Shown: positions 18,619 through 29,605 of the stretch, piece after piece
Numbering within the stretch: the stretch's first letter is position 1
Layout: each line of letters begins with the position of its first letter
The notes under the pieces: generated by a model
Databases searched by the model: none
Told to the model about the DNA's origin: nothing
What the model saw: the letters and a program-made list of their open reading frames with translations, nothing else
Origin: Spirochaetales bacterium
GTDB taxonomy: Bacteria > Spirochaetota > Spirochaetia > DSM-2461
DNA length: 48,505 nt
Direction of reading: 5' to 3'
Assembly (NCBI GenBank): GCA_022360655.1
Contig: JAKSCK010000107.1
Coordinates: 1 to 48,505, forward strand
Program-made: the position numbers and the translations under genes

Positions 18619-18909
18619 CTAGGCCTTGCTGGTTCCCTCCAGGGACTCTTCGTCTTCCAGTTCTTCATCAATCTGCTGAAGAGCCTGGAGGCTTTGACTC
18701 ATCATCTCTCCAGTTCGAGCTGTCATTTCCACTAAATGGGCAAGCAATTCACCTTGTCGAACAAGGTCTTGATTTTGGGCTTCTAGCACTTCTATTCGTT
18801 CCGCCTGCTGACGGAGTGCTTCAATTATTTGGATCCCTTCGTCTTCTTCATGATGCCCGTAGACCAAGAGTGTGCTGACCTGTCCATTAACGTACACTTT
18901 TCGAATCAT
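18619..18909 (-). CDS. Small coiled-coil protein
   Basis: 96 residues from the ATG at 18909 (MIRKVYVNGQVS). A short beta-like start is followed by a Glu/Gln/Leu heptad-rich helix (about 30-85) and an acidic tail. I recognise no family. An upstream ATG at 18918 adds three residues, but TAAAAT at 18917-18922 would overlap it, while it ends seven bases before 18909, so the latter fits a leaderless message. A plus-strand frame of 100 codons covers the same bases but has no coding character. Confidence 0.65.
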   Translation of the reverse strand: MIRKVYVNGQVSTLLVYGHHEEDEGIQIIEALRQQAERIEVLEAQNQDLVRQGELLAHLVEMTARTGEMMSQSLQALQQIDEELEDEESLEGTSKA

Positions 18910-18916
18910 TACTGGC

Positions 18917-18945
18917 ATTTTAGTCCGGCACCCAGATCAGGACAA
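18917..18945 (-). promoter_or_regulatory. Promoter of the small coiled-coil gene (leaderless type)
   Basis: Minus-strand TTGTCC (18945-18940), a 17-base spacer and TAAAAT (18922-18917), seven bases before the ATG at 18909. Confidence 0.5.
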
Positions 18946-19017
18946 TCGATTTTCTTCTCGCAGATAAAAAATACCGTGATTCCAGGCCTTCCTCACCAGA
19001 AACTCGTGTTGTTTTCC

Positions 19018-19047
19018 TTGACCCTATTTCTTGCCCTTTTGTATTTT
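19018..19047 (+). promoter_or_regulatory. Promoter of grpE-dnaK-dnaJ
   Basis: TTGACC at 19018-19023, an 18-base spacer and TATTTT at 19042-19047, about 37 bases before the grpE start. I see no CIRCE inverted repeat (TTAGCACTC type) near it. Confidence 0.5.
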
Positions 19048-19084
19048 ATGGTCCAGAGAAATCCGTAACGGTGTTCGAGGAACC

Positions 19085-19711
19085 ATGAGTCGCAAGAAAG
19101 AAGAAGAAAAGGTTGTGGAAGAAACAGCCCCAGAAGCAAATGAAAACCTTGCTTCTGAAGAACAACACACTGATGTCAGCGTTGAGGAGACTGTTTCTGA
19201 AGAGAATGCAGAAGAATCTCCTTTGGATGCTTTGAGAGCGGAAAATGCCGAGTTGCAGGATAAGATTCTGCGAATGGCAGCTGAGAATCAGAATACCCGC
19301 AAGCGTTTGGAAAAATCCAAACAAGAGGCCCTGCGATACCGACACCAGGACATCTTACGGGATTTAGCGGATGTGATTGACAACTTTGAGCGAGCCATTG
19401 AATCCGCTGGGGAATCCAGGGATTTTGATAGCTTCTATGAAGGCATTGTCATGATTGAGAAGCAATTCTCTGGAATGCTTGTTGAGCGTTATGGACTCGA
19501 GAAGATTGGCGCCGAGGGTGAGGATTACGATCCTGCTGCTCATGAGGCCATGATGCTTGAAGAGTCCGCAGAGGTGGAGAAGGACACCGTGAAGCAGGTT
19601 TATCAGGCTGGCTATCGTCTGCATGACCGCATCCTTCGACCTGCGAAGGTGGTGGTGGCTCGTCCCGCTGCCCCTGTTGCCAACGAAAACGCCGAAGAGA
19701 TTGGCGAATAA
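19085..19711 (+). CDS. grpE: Nucleotide exchange factor GrpE
   Basis: The exchange factor that releases ADP from DnaK. 208 residues: an acidic N-terminal tail (about 1-55), a long helix (about 60-105, starting [16 protein letters not shown]), and the C-terminal beta domain with the family signature near [12 protein letters not shown]. The ATG at 19085 follows CGAGG with a short spacer; an in-frame upstream codon at 19031 would lie in the promoter. dnaK starts 31 bases after the stop. Confidence 0.95.
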   Translation: MSRKKEEEKVVEETAPEANENLASEEQHTDVSVEETVSEENAEESPLDALRAENAELQDKILRMAAENQNTRKRLEKSKQEALRYRHQDILRDLADVIDNFERAIESAGESRDFDSFYEGIVMIEKQFSGMLVERYGLEKIGAEGEDYDPAAHEAMMLEESAEVEKDTVKQVYQAGYRLHDRILRPAKVVVARPAAPVANENAEEIGE

Positions 19712-19742
19712 ACACGAAAAGAGACCGAAAGGAGACATAAAG

Positions 19743-21665
19743 ATGGGTAAGATTATTGGAATCGACCTGGGAACCACCAACTCCTGTGTGGCTGTCATGG
19801 AAGGAAACGAGTCTGTCGTGATTCAAAATGAGGAAGGCGCTCGAACCACGCCTTCCATGGTGGCATTCACAGACAAGGATGAACGCCTTGTTGGACAGAC
19901 CGCCAAAAACCAGATGGTGACCAACCCTGAGAACACCATCTATTCCATCAAACGTTTCATGGGACGCCGCTATGGCGAAGTGAATGAAGAACTCACCATG
20001 ATTCCCTACAATGTTGAGAAAGGCCCCAACGATGTGGTTCAGGTGAGCATCAAGGGTAAGCCTCTCTCTCCTCCCGAAATCTCTGCTTCAATTCTTCAGA
20101 AAATGAAGAAAACCGCAGAAGATTACCTGGGAGAGGATGTGACTGAGGCCATTGTCACAGTTCCTGCTTACTTCAATGATGCTCAGCGTCAGGCCACCAA
20201 GGATGCCGGAAAGATTGCCGGTCTTGAAGTGAAGCGCATCATCAATGAGCCCACGGCAGCAGCCCTGGCCTATGGTATTGGCAAAGCGGATAAAGAAGAG
20301 AAAATTGCCGTTTATGACTTGGGTGGTGGTACCTTTGATGTGTCCATCCTTGACCTAGGTGATGGCGTGTTTGAGGTGCGATCCACCAATGGTGATACCC
20401 ACTTGGGCGGTGATAACTTTGATCAGAAAATCATTGATTGGCTTGTGGAAGAGTTCAAGAAAGATCAGGGCATTGATTTGTCCCAGGATCGAATGGCTCT
20501 TCAGCGCTTAAAAGAAGCAGCAGAAAAAGCCAAGAAAGAGCTTTCTGGAACTCAGGCTTCTGACATCAACTTGCCCTTCATTACCGCTGATGCCTCTGGT
20601 CCCAAGCATCTTCAGTACAACCTGTCTCGGGCCAAGTTTGAGCAGATGACAGCGGATTTGGTGGAACGAACCAAACAGCCCTGTATTCAGGCTCTCAAAG
20701 ATGCCGGTTACAGCGCCTCTGACATTGATGAAGTGATTCTTGTTGGTGGTTCCACCCGTATTCCTGCAGTGCAGGATGCTGTGAAGGCCCTCTTTGGGAA
20801 GGAACCCCACCGGGGTGTGAATCCTGATGAAGTGGTGGCCATGGGTGCTGCCATTCAGGGTGGTGTTTTGGGCGGTGATGTGAATGACGTGCTGCTCTTG
20901 GATGTCACCCCTCTTTCCTTAGGAATTGAAACCCTCAATGGTGTGTTCACCAAGCTCATTGAAAAGAACACCACCATCCCCACCAAGAAGAGTCAGGTGT
21001 TCTCCACAGCGGCAGATAATCAGCCTGCTGTGTCCATTCACGTTCTTCAAGGTGAGCGGGAAATGGCCCAGTACAACCGAACCCTTGGTCGGTTTGAGCT
21101 GACTGGTATTCCTCCAGCACCTCGTGGTGTTCCCCAGATTGAAGTGACCTTTGACATTGATGCCAACGGCATTGTTCACGTCATGGCCAAAGACATGGGC
21201 ACCGGTAAAGAGCAGAAGATTCGGATTGAGTCCTCCAGTGGTTTATCTGAGGATGAGATTGATCGCATGGTGCAGGAAGCGGAAGCCAATGCCGATGCAG
21301 ACAAAGCAGCCAAGGAGAGTGCCGAAGTTCGTAACAACGGTGATTCTCTGGTTTATCAGTCTGAAAAGGCTCTCAAAGACTTTGGTGATAAGGTGAGCGA
21401 TAGCGACAAGAGCGCGATTGAAGCCGCCATTGCTGATTTGAAGTCTGCCTTGGAAGGAAGCGACATCGAGTCCATCAAACAGAAGACAGAAGCTCTGGCT
21501 CAGGCCTCTCAGAAGCTGGCTGAAGAGATGTACAAGTCTCAGGCCGCTGATGCCCAGGCTGCTGGTGCTGGTCCTGCTCCTGAAGGTGGAGCGGAGAATG
21601 CTTCAGGTCCTCAAAGCGGTGACGTTGAAGACGCCGACTACGAGGTAGTGGACGAGGATAAGTAG
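19743..21665 (+). CDS. dnaK: Chaperone DnaK (Hsp70)
   Basis: ATP-driven protein folding chaperone. 640 residues. The N-terminal ATPase begins with [15 protein letters not shown]; the second phosphate loop is [14 protein letters not shown], and the adenosine motif is [13 protein letters not shown]. The substrate domain follows, then a flexible acidic C-terminus ending in EVVDEDK, as in most bacterial DnaK. The ATG at 19743 has a strong AAAGGAGA at 19728-19735. Its position between grpE and dnaJ is the standard chaperone operon. Confidence 0.98.
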   Translation: MGKIIGIDLGTTNSCVAVMEGNESVVIQNEEGARTTPSMVAFTDKDERLVGQTAKNQMVTNPENTIYSIKRFMGRRYGEVNEELTMIPYNVEKGPNDVVQVSIKGKPLSPPEISASILQKMKKTAEDYLGEDVTEAIVTVPAYFNDAQRQATKDAGKIAGLEVKRIINEPTAAALAYGIGKADKEEKIAVYDLGGGTFDVSILDLGDGVFEVRSTNGDTHLGGDNFDQKIIDWLVEEFKKDQGIDLSQDRMALQRLKEAAEKAKKELSGTQASDINLPFITADASGPKHLQYNLSRAKFEQMTADLVERTKQPCIQALKDAGYSASDIDEVILVGGSTRIPAVQDAVKALFGKEPHRGVNPDEVVAMGAAIQGGVLGGDVNDVLLLDVTPLSLGIETLNGVFTKLIEKNTTIPTKKSQVFSTAADNQPAVSIHVLQGEREMAQYNRTLGRFELTGIPPAPRGVPQIEVTFDIDANGIVHVMAKDMGTGKEQKIRIESSSGLSEDEIDRMVQEAEANADADKAAKESAEVRNNGDSLVYQSEKALKDFGDKVSDSDKSAIEAAIADLKSALEGSDIESIKQKTEALAQASQKLAEEMYKSQAADAQAAGAGPAPEGGAENASGPQSGDVEDADYEVVDEDK

Positions 21666-21670
21666 TTTCT

Positions 21671-22786
21671 GTGTCGAAGAGGGATTATTACGAAGTTCTT
21701 GGCATCGCTAAGGGTGCCGGGGGCGATGAAATTAAGAAAGCCTATCGCAAACTCGCGGTAAAATATCACCCAGACCGGAATCAGGATAACCCTGAGGCTG
21801 AGGTGAAGTTTAAAGAAGCGACTGAGGCCTACGAAGTTCTGTCTGATGACAAGAAGCGGTCTGCCTATGACCAGTTCGGTTTTGCCGGAGTGGACAACAT
21901 GGGCGGCCCCTCCTTCAATGCCTCAGCCTTCAGTGGGTTCGAAGACCTCTTCGGCGAAAATATGGGCGGCTTTGGCGACATTTTCGAGTCCTTCTTTGGA
22001 GGCGGCGGTCGCCGCCGTCGTTCGGGAGGCCGGGCTCGTGGTGGCGATATCCGCCAAGATCTTCGGGTGGATTTCCACCAAGCCGTTTTTGGCATGGAAG
22101 CCCAGTTGGAGTATGACCGACAGGAACCCTGTGGCACCTGCAATGGTGCCGGTGGGGAAGGGGTTCGAACCTGTCATCAATGTGGTGGTACAGGACAGGT
22201 TCGACAAAGTTCCGGATTTTTCTCCATTGCTACGGCCTGTGGGGCCTGTGGTGGAGAAGGAACGGTAATTGAAAACCCTTGCAAAACCTGCGGAGGAAGT
22301 GGAACGCAACGTTCACGGCAGAAACTCAAAGTCACAGTTCCTCCTGGGATGGATCCTGAGCGGCGAATCCGCCTGGAGGGGCAGGGACATTATGGTCCCA
22401 AGGGATCTCCTGCCGGGGATTTGTATGTGTACATTCATGTGCGTCCTCATGCGCATTTTGAGCGCCATGACCACGATATGTACTGCGTGATTCCTGTTTC
22501 CATGACCCAGGCAGCTCTTGGAGCCGATATCTGGGTGCGGACCTTAGATGACAAACGCATCAAGCTCAAGGTTCCTTCAGGAACTCAAGATGGCAAGATG
22601 CTACGAATTCGAGGGGAGGGTGTTCCCGTCCTCAATGGCGGAGGTCGAAGAGGGGATTTGTACGTGAAACTGCATGTGGAAATTCCATCTCGTCTTTCCG
22701 GTAAGGAAAAGGATCTGCTGCGCCAATTTGCCGAACGTCATGGGGAAGTGGAAGAACCCACACCTGTGAAGTTGAAAGATCTCTAG
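21671..22786 (+). CDS. dnaJ: Co-chaperone DnaJ (Hsp40)
   Basis: Stimulates the DnaK ATPase and delivers substrates. 371 residues: a J domain (about 4-68) with the HPD tripeptide in YHPDRN, a Gly/Phe-rich linker (about 75-120), four zinc-finger repeats ([32 protein letters not shown]), and the C-terminal substrate domain. The GTG at 21671 lies five bases after the dnaK stop. A strong hairpin follows the gene. Confidence 0.97.
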   Translation: MSKRDYYEVLGIAKGAGGDEIKKAYRKLAVKYHPDRNQDNPEAEVKFKEATEAYEVLSDDKKRSAYDQFGFAGVDNMGGPSFNASAFSGFEDLFGENMGGFGDIFESFFGGGGRRRRSGGRARGGDIRQDLRVDFHQAVFGMEAQLEYDRQEPCGTCNGAGGEGVRTCHQCGGTGQVRQSSGFFSIATACGACGGEGTVIENPCKTCGGSGTQRSRQKLKVTVPPGMDPERRIRLEGQGHYGPKGSPAGDLYVYIHVRPHAHFERHDHDMYCVIPVSMTQAALGADIWVRTLDDKRIKLKVPSGTQDGKMLRIRGEGVPVLNGGGRRGDLYVKLHVEIPSRLSGKEKDLLRQFAERHGEVEEPTPVKLKDL

Positions 22787-22812
22787 TTTTCCACCCCTTT
22801 TTTTGTTGATAA

Positions 22813-22838
22813 CGACCCCCGCGGTAACGCGGGGGTCG
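22813..22838 (+). terminator. Terminator after dnaJ
   Basis: Perfect 11-bp stem CGACCCCCGCG / CGCGGGGGTCG with a GTAA (GNRA-type) tetraloop. The following T tract is weak (ATCTATTTCTGTT), so it may also stabilise the message end. Confidence 0.78.
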
Positions 22839-22889
22839 ATCTATTTCTGTTCCTTCCCAAGAACACGATCTTCATCACCGCATTCTTTG

Positions 22890-22916
22890 TTGACTCTCTC
22901 CAGGGTGTTTCATACT
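22890..22916 (+). promoter_or_regulatory. Possible promoter of the REC-PPDK_N gene (leaderless type)
   Basis: TTGACT at 22890-22895 and CATACT at 22911-22916 with a short 15-base spacer. The -10-like element ends six bases before the ATG at 22923 and no ribosome-binding site is present. Confidence 0.45.
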
Positions 22917-22922
22917 TAGTGC

Positions 22923-25901
22923 ATGGACAGTGTGGAACTTCGAGCGGCTTTTGACCGGTTGAAATACGGGGAAGATGCGTTTCATGAACTCATGCGATGG
23001 CGGATTCGTCGGGTGATGCTGGTGATGCCCATCTATGATGCCTGGATTTTGGAGCATGATGCCAAACTTTCCGATCAAATTGTGGGGGAATATCATCAGT
23101 TGAACCTCACGACGGTTCCACGTCTCACCACAGTTTCGGATGGAGAAGAGGCTTTAAAACTCCTGGATGAGCGGGAATATGATCTGATGATCATTGGAAT
23201 GCGGAGTGGTGATGTCACCCCTCAGGAACTGGCCCAACGTGCAAAGGAGCGTCAGAAGGGATTGGCTGTGCTTCTTCTGCTTTCCTCTCGAAGCGATTTA
23301 ACGGCCTTCTTTGGGCCGCGAGAGGGGGAATATCCGGCAGATTTATCTTCATCGGCCCTGGATGCAGCCTTTCTTTGGAGCGGGGATTCGCGGCTCTTTT
23401 TGGCCATGATCAAATATGTGGAAGACTTAAAGAATGCTCCCGAAGACACCAAGGAGGGGCGGGTGGGGGTGCTTCTTGTTGTGGAGGATTCCATCACATT
23501 CTATTCCGCCTATCTCCCCCTTCTCTATGGGGAGCTCATGATTCAAACCCAACGTTTGATTGCAGAAGAAATGAATGACAGCGATAAGTATTGGCGAATG
23601 CGGACTCGTCCCAAAATTCTTCTGGCTCGAAACTGGGAAGAAGCCTTGGAACTGGGGCTTTCTTATCAGGAGGGGCTGATTGGAATCATTTCCGATGTCC
23701 GATTCCGTCGATCTGGAACCTTAGATGAGATGGCTGGATTTAAATTGGCGGATCGATTGGCCAAAGAGGGGGTGAATGTTCCTCTTCTATTTCAATCTTC
23801 GGATGAGGATGCGGCGCAGAAGGCTTTAGAACGGGGGGTGCGTTTTCAGGCCAAGGGTGCAGAGGATTTGCACCAGGGAATGCGCCGCTTTCTATTGGAA
23901 GAGCTGGGCTTTGGCGATTTTGTGTTTCGAAGCCCGGCGGGAGAGGAGGTGGCCCGCGCCAAGACTTTACGGGATTTTGAATTGATTCTCGAAACCTTAC
24001 CAGCTCCCATTTTGATTCATCATGCGGAACGGCATGACTATTCTCGGTGGATGGCGGCGCATGGTGAATATGCGGTGGCTCGACGTATTCGTCCGGTGCG
24101 CACAGAGGACTTTGATTCTCCTGAGGATCAGCGGGCTTTTTTAGCGCGAAGTTTTCGGGAGGTGCGGGAGGATCGACATCGAGGGAGATTGGTGGAATTC
24201 CGCCCGGAAGATCCTGGGGCTTTAGGTTCCATTGCCCGGTATGGCAGTGGCTCACTGGGAGGAAAGGGGCGGGGTTTGGCCTTTTTTAATGCTCTATTGA
24301 GCATGGCTCCATGGAATGAGGATTTTGCCCCTCTTCGGGTGGAAATCCCTCGTACTCTGATTTTAGCCACTGGGGAGTTTGACCGATTCATGGAGGGCTC
24401 TGGGCTTTTAGAGAAAGAGTATGATGATGATGAAGATTTGCGTTGTGCTTTTCTCGCGGCCCCTTTACCAAAGGGATTAAAGGCCGTTCTTGAGTCGGTG
24501 ATTCGTCAGCATTCAGGGCCCATTGCTGTGCGCTCTTCCTCTCTGTTGGAGGATTCCCAATCCCTTCCTTTTGCTGGCGTGTACGAAACCTACATGATTC
24601 CTGGTTCCTCTCAACCAGAAAAGGCCCTGGAGCTGCTTTGTGATGCGGTGCGGCTTGTTTGGTCGAGTACCTATGGTAAAGAAGCCACGGCTTATCGCAA
24701 TGCTTTGGGTGTGGGGCGTGAAGAAGAAAAAATGGCTGTGGTGGTGCAGGTGGTGGCCGCATCTCTCCATGGTGAGTATTGGTTTCCGAAATTTTCAGGG
24801 ACGGCCCAATCTCTCAACTACTACCCGGTTGGTCCTATGGAACGAGAGGATGGAGCCGCCCGCATTGCTGTTGGTTTAGGCCGTACCGTGGTGGAAGGGG
24901 ATCGAGGTTATCTTTTCTGTCCAAGCTATCCACAAATCCCTTGGGGAACGGAAGAGGACCGATGGCGGGAGGGACAAACCCATTATTGGGGACTTTGGGC
25001 CGATGATGCACCTCATCATGATGGGAAGGCTTTGCATGAAGGGGAGGGAAGTACCCTGAAGCGTCTCACGGTGCGGGAGGGGGAAGAGCTGGGTGTTCTT
25101 GAGCACATGGTGTCTACTTGGGATCCGGTGGAACATCGTCTGGTGGATGGGATGAAGCATCCAGGACCACGAGTGGTGGATTTTCGGGATATTCTGGATT
25201 ATGAATGGCTTCCAGTTGCTCCCCTTCTCGAGCGTTTATTGAAAGTGTCACGAAATGCCATGGGACTTCCTGTGGAGCTTGAATTTGCTGTGGATTGGGG
25301 ATCAAGCGGTTCCAGGGATGCGGTGTTCTCTTTATTGCAGGTCCGCCCTTTGGTTTCTCAGGTGGGTTTGGCTTCCTCTCTTCCGCCGCGGCTTGAGGAT
25401 TCGCAGCTCCTGTTCCGCTCCAGCCGCTCCCTTGGGCATGGGAGTATTGAAGGGGTGAAAGATGTGATTTGGGTGGACCCTGATTTGTATCATCCTGGTG
25501 AAACGGAACATCTTCGTGATGATGTGGTACAGCTGATGGCTCAACTGGCGAAGGAGGGACGTGCTGCTGTTCTCATTGGACCTGGACGTTGGGGGAGTCG
25601 GGATCGGTTTCTTGGGATACCTGTGACCTGGGCACAGGTGTCTCAGGCCAAGTTGATTCTTGAGGTGGCCCGTGGACCTTCGGATCCAGCTCCCTCCCAA
25701 GGATCACATTTTTTTCATAATTTAGTAGCTTTGGGTGTAGGTTATGGTCATATTCCCAGTCGCCGAGAGTCGGGATTTGTGAATTGGGAGTCACTTCGAA
25801 AAAAGAGTCGGGGAACAGGGCCTGTTTTCCGGGCACGTTTTTCTCATCCTCTTCATATTGGAATGGATGGTAAAAGCGGCTCTTTGTGGGCTTTTGAGTG
25901 A
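22923..25901 (+). CDS. Double receiver-like / PEP-pyruvate-binding (PPDK_N) fusion protein
   Basis: 992 residues. Region 29-170 looks like a receiver domain, but Gly92 stands where the phosphoacceptor Asp is expected (DLMIIGMRSG). Region 182-330 looks like a second receiver with the acidic pair Glu188-Asp189, a plausible phosphoacceptor Asp258 (IISDVRF), Ser292 and Lys311. Region 436-810 is the ATP-grasp PPDK_N domain of PEP synthase (GSLGGKGRGLA, GPIAVRSSSLLED with Arg537, final LLQVRPL). A further domain at 820-992 holds GPGRWGSRDRFLGIP. The swivelling phosphohistidine and PEP-barrel domains of true PEP synthase are missing, so it probably does not make PEP by itself. The catalytic target is unknown. 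No close partner gene is visible; gdhA follows from its own promoter. Confidence 0.85.
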   Translation: MDSVELRAAFDRLKYGEDAFHELMRWRIRRVMLVMPIYDAWILEHDAKLSDQIVGEYHQLNLTTVPRLTTVSDGEEALKLLDEREYDLMIIGMRSGDVTPQELAQRAKERQKGLAVLLLLSSRSDLTAFFGPREGEYPADLSSSALDAAFLWSGDSRLFLAMIKYVEDLKNAPEDTKEGRVGVLLVVEDSITFYSAYLPLLYGELMIQTQRLIAEEMNDSDKYWRMRTRPKILLARNWEEALELGLSYQEGLIGIISDVRFRRSGTLDEMAGFKLADRLAKEGVNVPLLFQSSDEDAAQKALERGVRFQAKGAEDLHQGMRRFLLEELGFGDFVFRSPAGEEVARAKTLRDFELILETLPAPILIHHAERHDYSRWMAAHGEYAVARRIRPVRTEDFDSPEDQRAFLARSFREVREDRHRGRLVEFRPEDPGALGSIARYGSGSLGGKGRGLAFFNALLSMAPWNEDFAPLRVEIPRTLILATGEFDRFMEGSGLLEKEYDDDEDLRCAFLAAPLPKGLKAVLESVIRQHSGPIAVRSSSLLEDSQSLPFAGVYETYMIPGSSQPEKALELLCDAVRLVWSSTYGKEATAYRNALGVGREEEKMAVVVQVVAASLHGEYWFPKFSGTAQSLNYYPVGPMEREDGAARIAVGLGRTVVEGDRGYLFCPSYPQIPWGTEEDRWREGQTHYWGLWADDAPHHDGKALHEGEGSTLKRLTVREGEELGVLEHMVSTWDPVEHRLVDGMKHPGPRVVDFRDILDYEWLPVAPLLERLLKVSRNAMGLPVELEFAVDWGSSGSRDAVFSLLQVRPLVSQVGLASSLPPRLEDSQLLFRSSRSLGHGSIEGVKDVIWVDPDLYHPGETEHLRDDVVQLMAQLAKEGRAAVLIGPGRWGSRDRFLGIPVTWAQVSQAKLILEVARGPSDPAPSQGSHFFHNLVALGVGYGHIPSRRESGFVNWESLRKKSRGTGPVFRARFSHPLHIGMDGKSGSLWAFE

Positions 25902-25903
25902 TG

Positions 25904-27344
<1,441 letters not shown>

Positions 27345-27366
27345 ATTTCTCTCATTTTTATTCAGT

Positions 27367-27403
27367 TTCGCCCTCAGGAATTCCACTGAGGGCGAATCCT
27401 TTT
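27367..27403 (+). terminator. Intrinsic terminator after gdhA
   Basis: 11-bp stem TTCGCCCTCAG / CTGAGGGCGAA with an 8-base loop, followed by TCCTTTTC. Confidence 0.85.
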
Positions 27404-27434
27404 CAAAGCCCCTCCCTCCTTTTTCGAATCCGGC

Positions 27435-27440
27435 TATACT
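27435..27440 (+). promoter_or_regulatory. -10 element of the kinase gene (leaderless type)
   Basis: TATACT with exactly six bases to the ATG at 27447. No convincing -35 lies 16-18 bases upstream. No ribosome-binding site is seen. Confidence 0.5.
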
Positions 27441-27446
27441 ACAGCC

Positions 27447-29585
27447 ATGGCCAAACTCCCAGAATCCATTGGCAAATATAAAGTTCTTGACCGTCTTGGT
27501 AGAGGAGGGATGAGCCTTCTTTACACCGCGGAACATCCCACACTGAAAACCCCTGTCGTCTTAAAAAAACTCATGCTGAAAGGTGATGCGGCCCATCGGG
27601 ACCGTTTTCGTCGTGAGGCTTCTTTGATGATGCGATTGCGTCATGAGAATGTGGTGGGCGTTTTTGATCATTTTAAAGAAGGGGGGAGCCACTATTTGGT
27701 GATGGAGTATGTGGATGGCCGTCCTCTCTCGGAATTGCTTGCCCGGGAAGGAGCCCTTGCCCCTCATGAAGCCCTATGGCTGGCAGGGCGAATAGCCTTG
27801 GCCCTTGAGCATATCCACTCTAATGGAGTGGTCCACCGGGATGTGAAACCATCCAATGTTCTACTCAGTAAAGATGGAGCCGTCAAACTTTCTGATTTTG
27901 GCATTGCTTTTGCCCCTGAGGGAGGAGAAGACATCACGGTGAAGGGCACGGCTCTGGGAACGCCTTCCTTTATGGCCCCAGAACAGCTTGAGGATGCACG
28001 ATCTGCAGATTCCTGTTCCGATGCGTGGTCTTTGGGGATTTGTCTTTTTGAGTTGATCACAGGACGGAAATTTGTGACCGGTCCCACACCCACGGCCATA
28101 CGGGAAAGCCTACCCCAGGCCGTGAAGAATCTGAGTGGTCGTCTTCCCTCTGGAACCCCTCTGATCATCAAACGTTTTCTCAAAAAAGCCCTCAGAATGC
28201 GTCCAGAAAACCGTTGGAAGGATGGAGGAGCCGCTGCCCGTGCACTTGGGGCGCGAATTGATGATGATGTCCCTCCGGAAAGTCTTGCGCTTCGTTTGTC
28301 CCAACTTTGCTCTTCCCATCCGTCCATGGAATCCCCCAATCTTGTTCCTCCAAAAGGTCCTTCCAAGCCATCGCAAGAACAGGACAACCTGTTGGATCAA
28401 TCGGGATTATTCGCACCCCTCGCCGGTTTTCTTAAACGAAAAGAAAAAGATTCTGAGAAGATTGATGCGCAAGAAGAACCATCACCACTGGAGGAAATCT
28501 CCCCCGCTCTCCTGGAGGAAATCGATCAGAATTCTCCCCGTTTCCAGCATCCCCCCTCTCCACCTCAAAAAAAGGTCTTCTCCTGGCCCTTCTTTTCTCG
28601 AGTCCAACAAAAATCGGAATCTTCTCCATCCCCGCCAACCACTCGGAAAATGTGGAAACCATGGAAATTCATTCTTCTACTCTGTGTTGTGACCTTTGTT
28701 GCGCTCTTGGTGATTCCTGGGGCATGGGATGGTTTGTTTCGCCGAGGAACCCATGGAAGTCTTCGCCTTGTCTTGAACTACAATCCCTCCTCTCCTCAAC
28801 CCTGGATTGACGGAGTGCATGCTCAGATTTTTCGTCAACAAAATCAGCAGTGGCTTTTGATTGCCGAACCACAGCTTTATCTTCAAAAGGAGAGGGAGCA
28901 ACTTGTGTCCCGGCGTCTTTCTCTTCCTGTTGGTGCCTATCGAGTGGCATGGAGTCTTGGGGATGAGCTGGCTTGGTCTGCCTTTCGGCTCGCATCACGC
29001 AGGGAACGCGCTCAGAATCAGTTGGGTGAATTTGAGATGGTGGAGCAGCTTGGATCGCCGCCTCAGTTTCCCCTGGATTTTTCCTGGCAAGTTCATGATG
29101 CCATGACAGGACAGAATCTGGCTTCCATTGCCCAGCTCACGTGGACACGTTTGGATTCGGAACAGAATGACCTGTTGTACTCAGGGGGAACCTATCGCTT
29201 TACGCTCCAGGCCCCAGGTTATCGTCAAGCAGAGTGGACTCTTCCCATTGGTGCTTGGCGTCGCACACTGCGTCTGGATGAAGTGCTTTGGCCCCTGCCG
29301 GCTCAAGTGGAAATCAGAAATGCTAGTCCCTCTACCATTCTTCCCCGTGTTAATGGGGGCGGAGTGTATTTAGACTTGTCTCAAACTCCGGGCTTAGAAC
29401 GACCCCGGCGCCTTGCACCGGGGGAGGGGACCGTGTTGGTTTTACCGCCAGGGAACTATGAATTTCATCCCAATCTCAGTTCCACAGGAGCGCATTCTTT
29501 TATTCTTCAATCGGGAGATGAAAAAAAACTTCGCGCTGTGAGAAATCCAGAGGGAAAAGTTGTGTTTGAACCCGTCCTTCCATAA
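27447..29585 (+). CDS. Transmembrane serine/threonine protein kinase
   Basis: 712 residues. The eukaryotic-like kinase domain (about 11-275) is complete: glycine loop GRGGMS (18-23), catalytic Lys40, HRDVKPSN (130-137, base Asp132), DFG (150-152) and the APEQ motif (177-180), so it should be active. A Pro/Ser/Glu-rich linker (about 290-400) leads to one membrane helix (about 408-428, FILLLCVVTFVALLVIP) and a 280-residue outer part without PASTA repeats that I do not recognise. The outer part holds repeated beta-rich stretches, so an envelope-sensing role is possible. The start is supported by a -10 element six bases upstream. Confidence 0.9.
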   Translation: MAKLPESIGKYKVLDRLGRGGMSLLYTAEHPTLKTPVVLKKLMLKGDAAHRDRFRREASLMMRLRHENVVGVFDHFKEGGSHYLVMEYVDGRPLSELLAREGALAPHEALWLAGRIALALEHIHSNGVVHRDVKPSNVLLSKDGAVKLSDFGIAFAPEGGEDITVKGTALGTPSFMAPEQLEDARSADSCSDAWSLGICLFELITGRKFVTGPTPTAIRESLPQAVKNLSGRLPSGTPLIIKRFLKKALRMRPENRWKDGGAAARALGARIDDDVPPESLALRLSQLCSSHPSMESPNLVPPKGPSKPSQEQDNLLDQSGLFAPLAGFLKRKEKDSEKIDAQEEPSPLEEISPALLEEIDQNSPRFQHPPSPPQKKVFSWPFFSRVQQKSESSPSPPTTRKMWKPWKFILLLCVVTFVALLVIPGAWDGLFRRGTHGSLRLVLNYNPSSPQPWIDGVHAQIFRQQNQQWLLIAEPQLYLQKEREQLVSRRLSLPVGAYRVAWSLGDELAWSAFRLASRRERAQNQLGEFEMVEQLGSPPQFPLDFSWQVHDAMTGQNLASIAQLTWTRLDSEQNDLLYSGGTYRFTLQAPGYRQAEWTLPIGAWRRTLRLDEVLWPLPAQVEIRNASPSTILPRVNGGGVYLDLSQTPGLERPRRLAPGEGTVLVLPPGNYEFHPNLSSTGAHSFILQSGDEKKLRAVRNPEGKVVFEPVLP

Positions 29586-29605
29586 AAGGCGTACAAACCC
29601 TTCCT

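Noticed and set aside
18576..18878. 100-residue plus-strand reading frame
   Set aside because: It overlaps the minus-strand coiled-coil gene, which has a promoter and a heptad pattern; the plus frame has neither.
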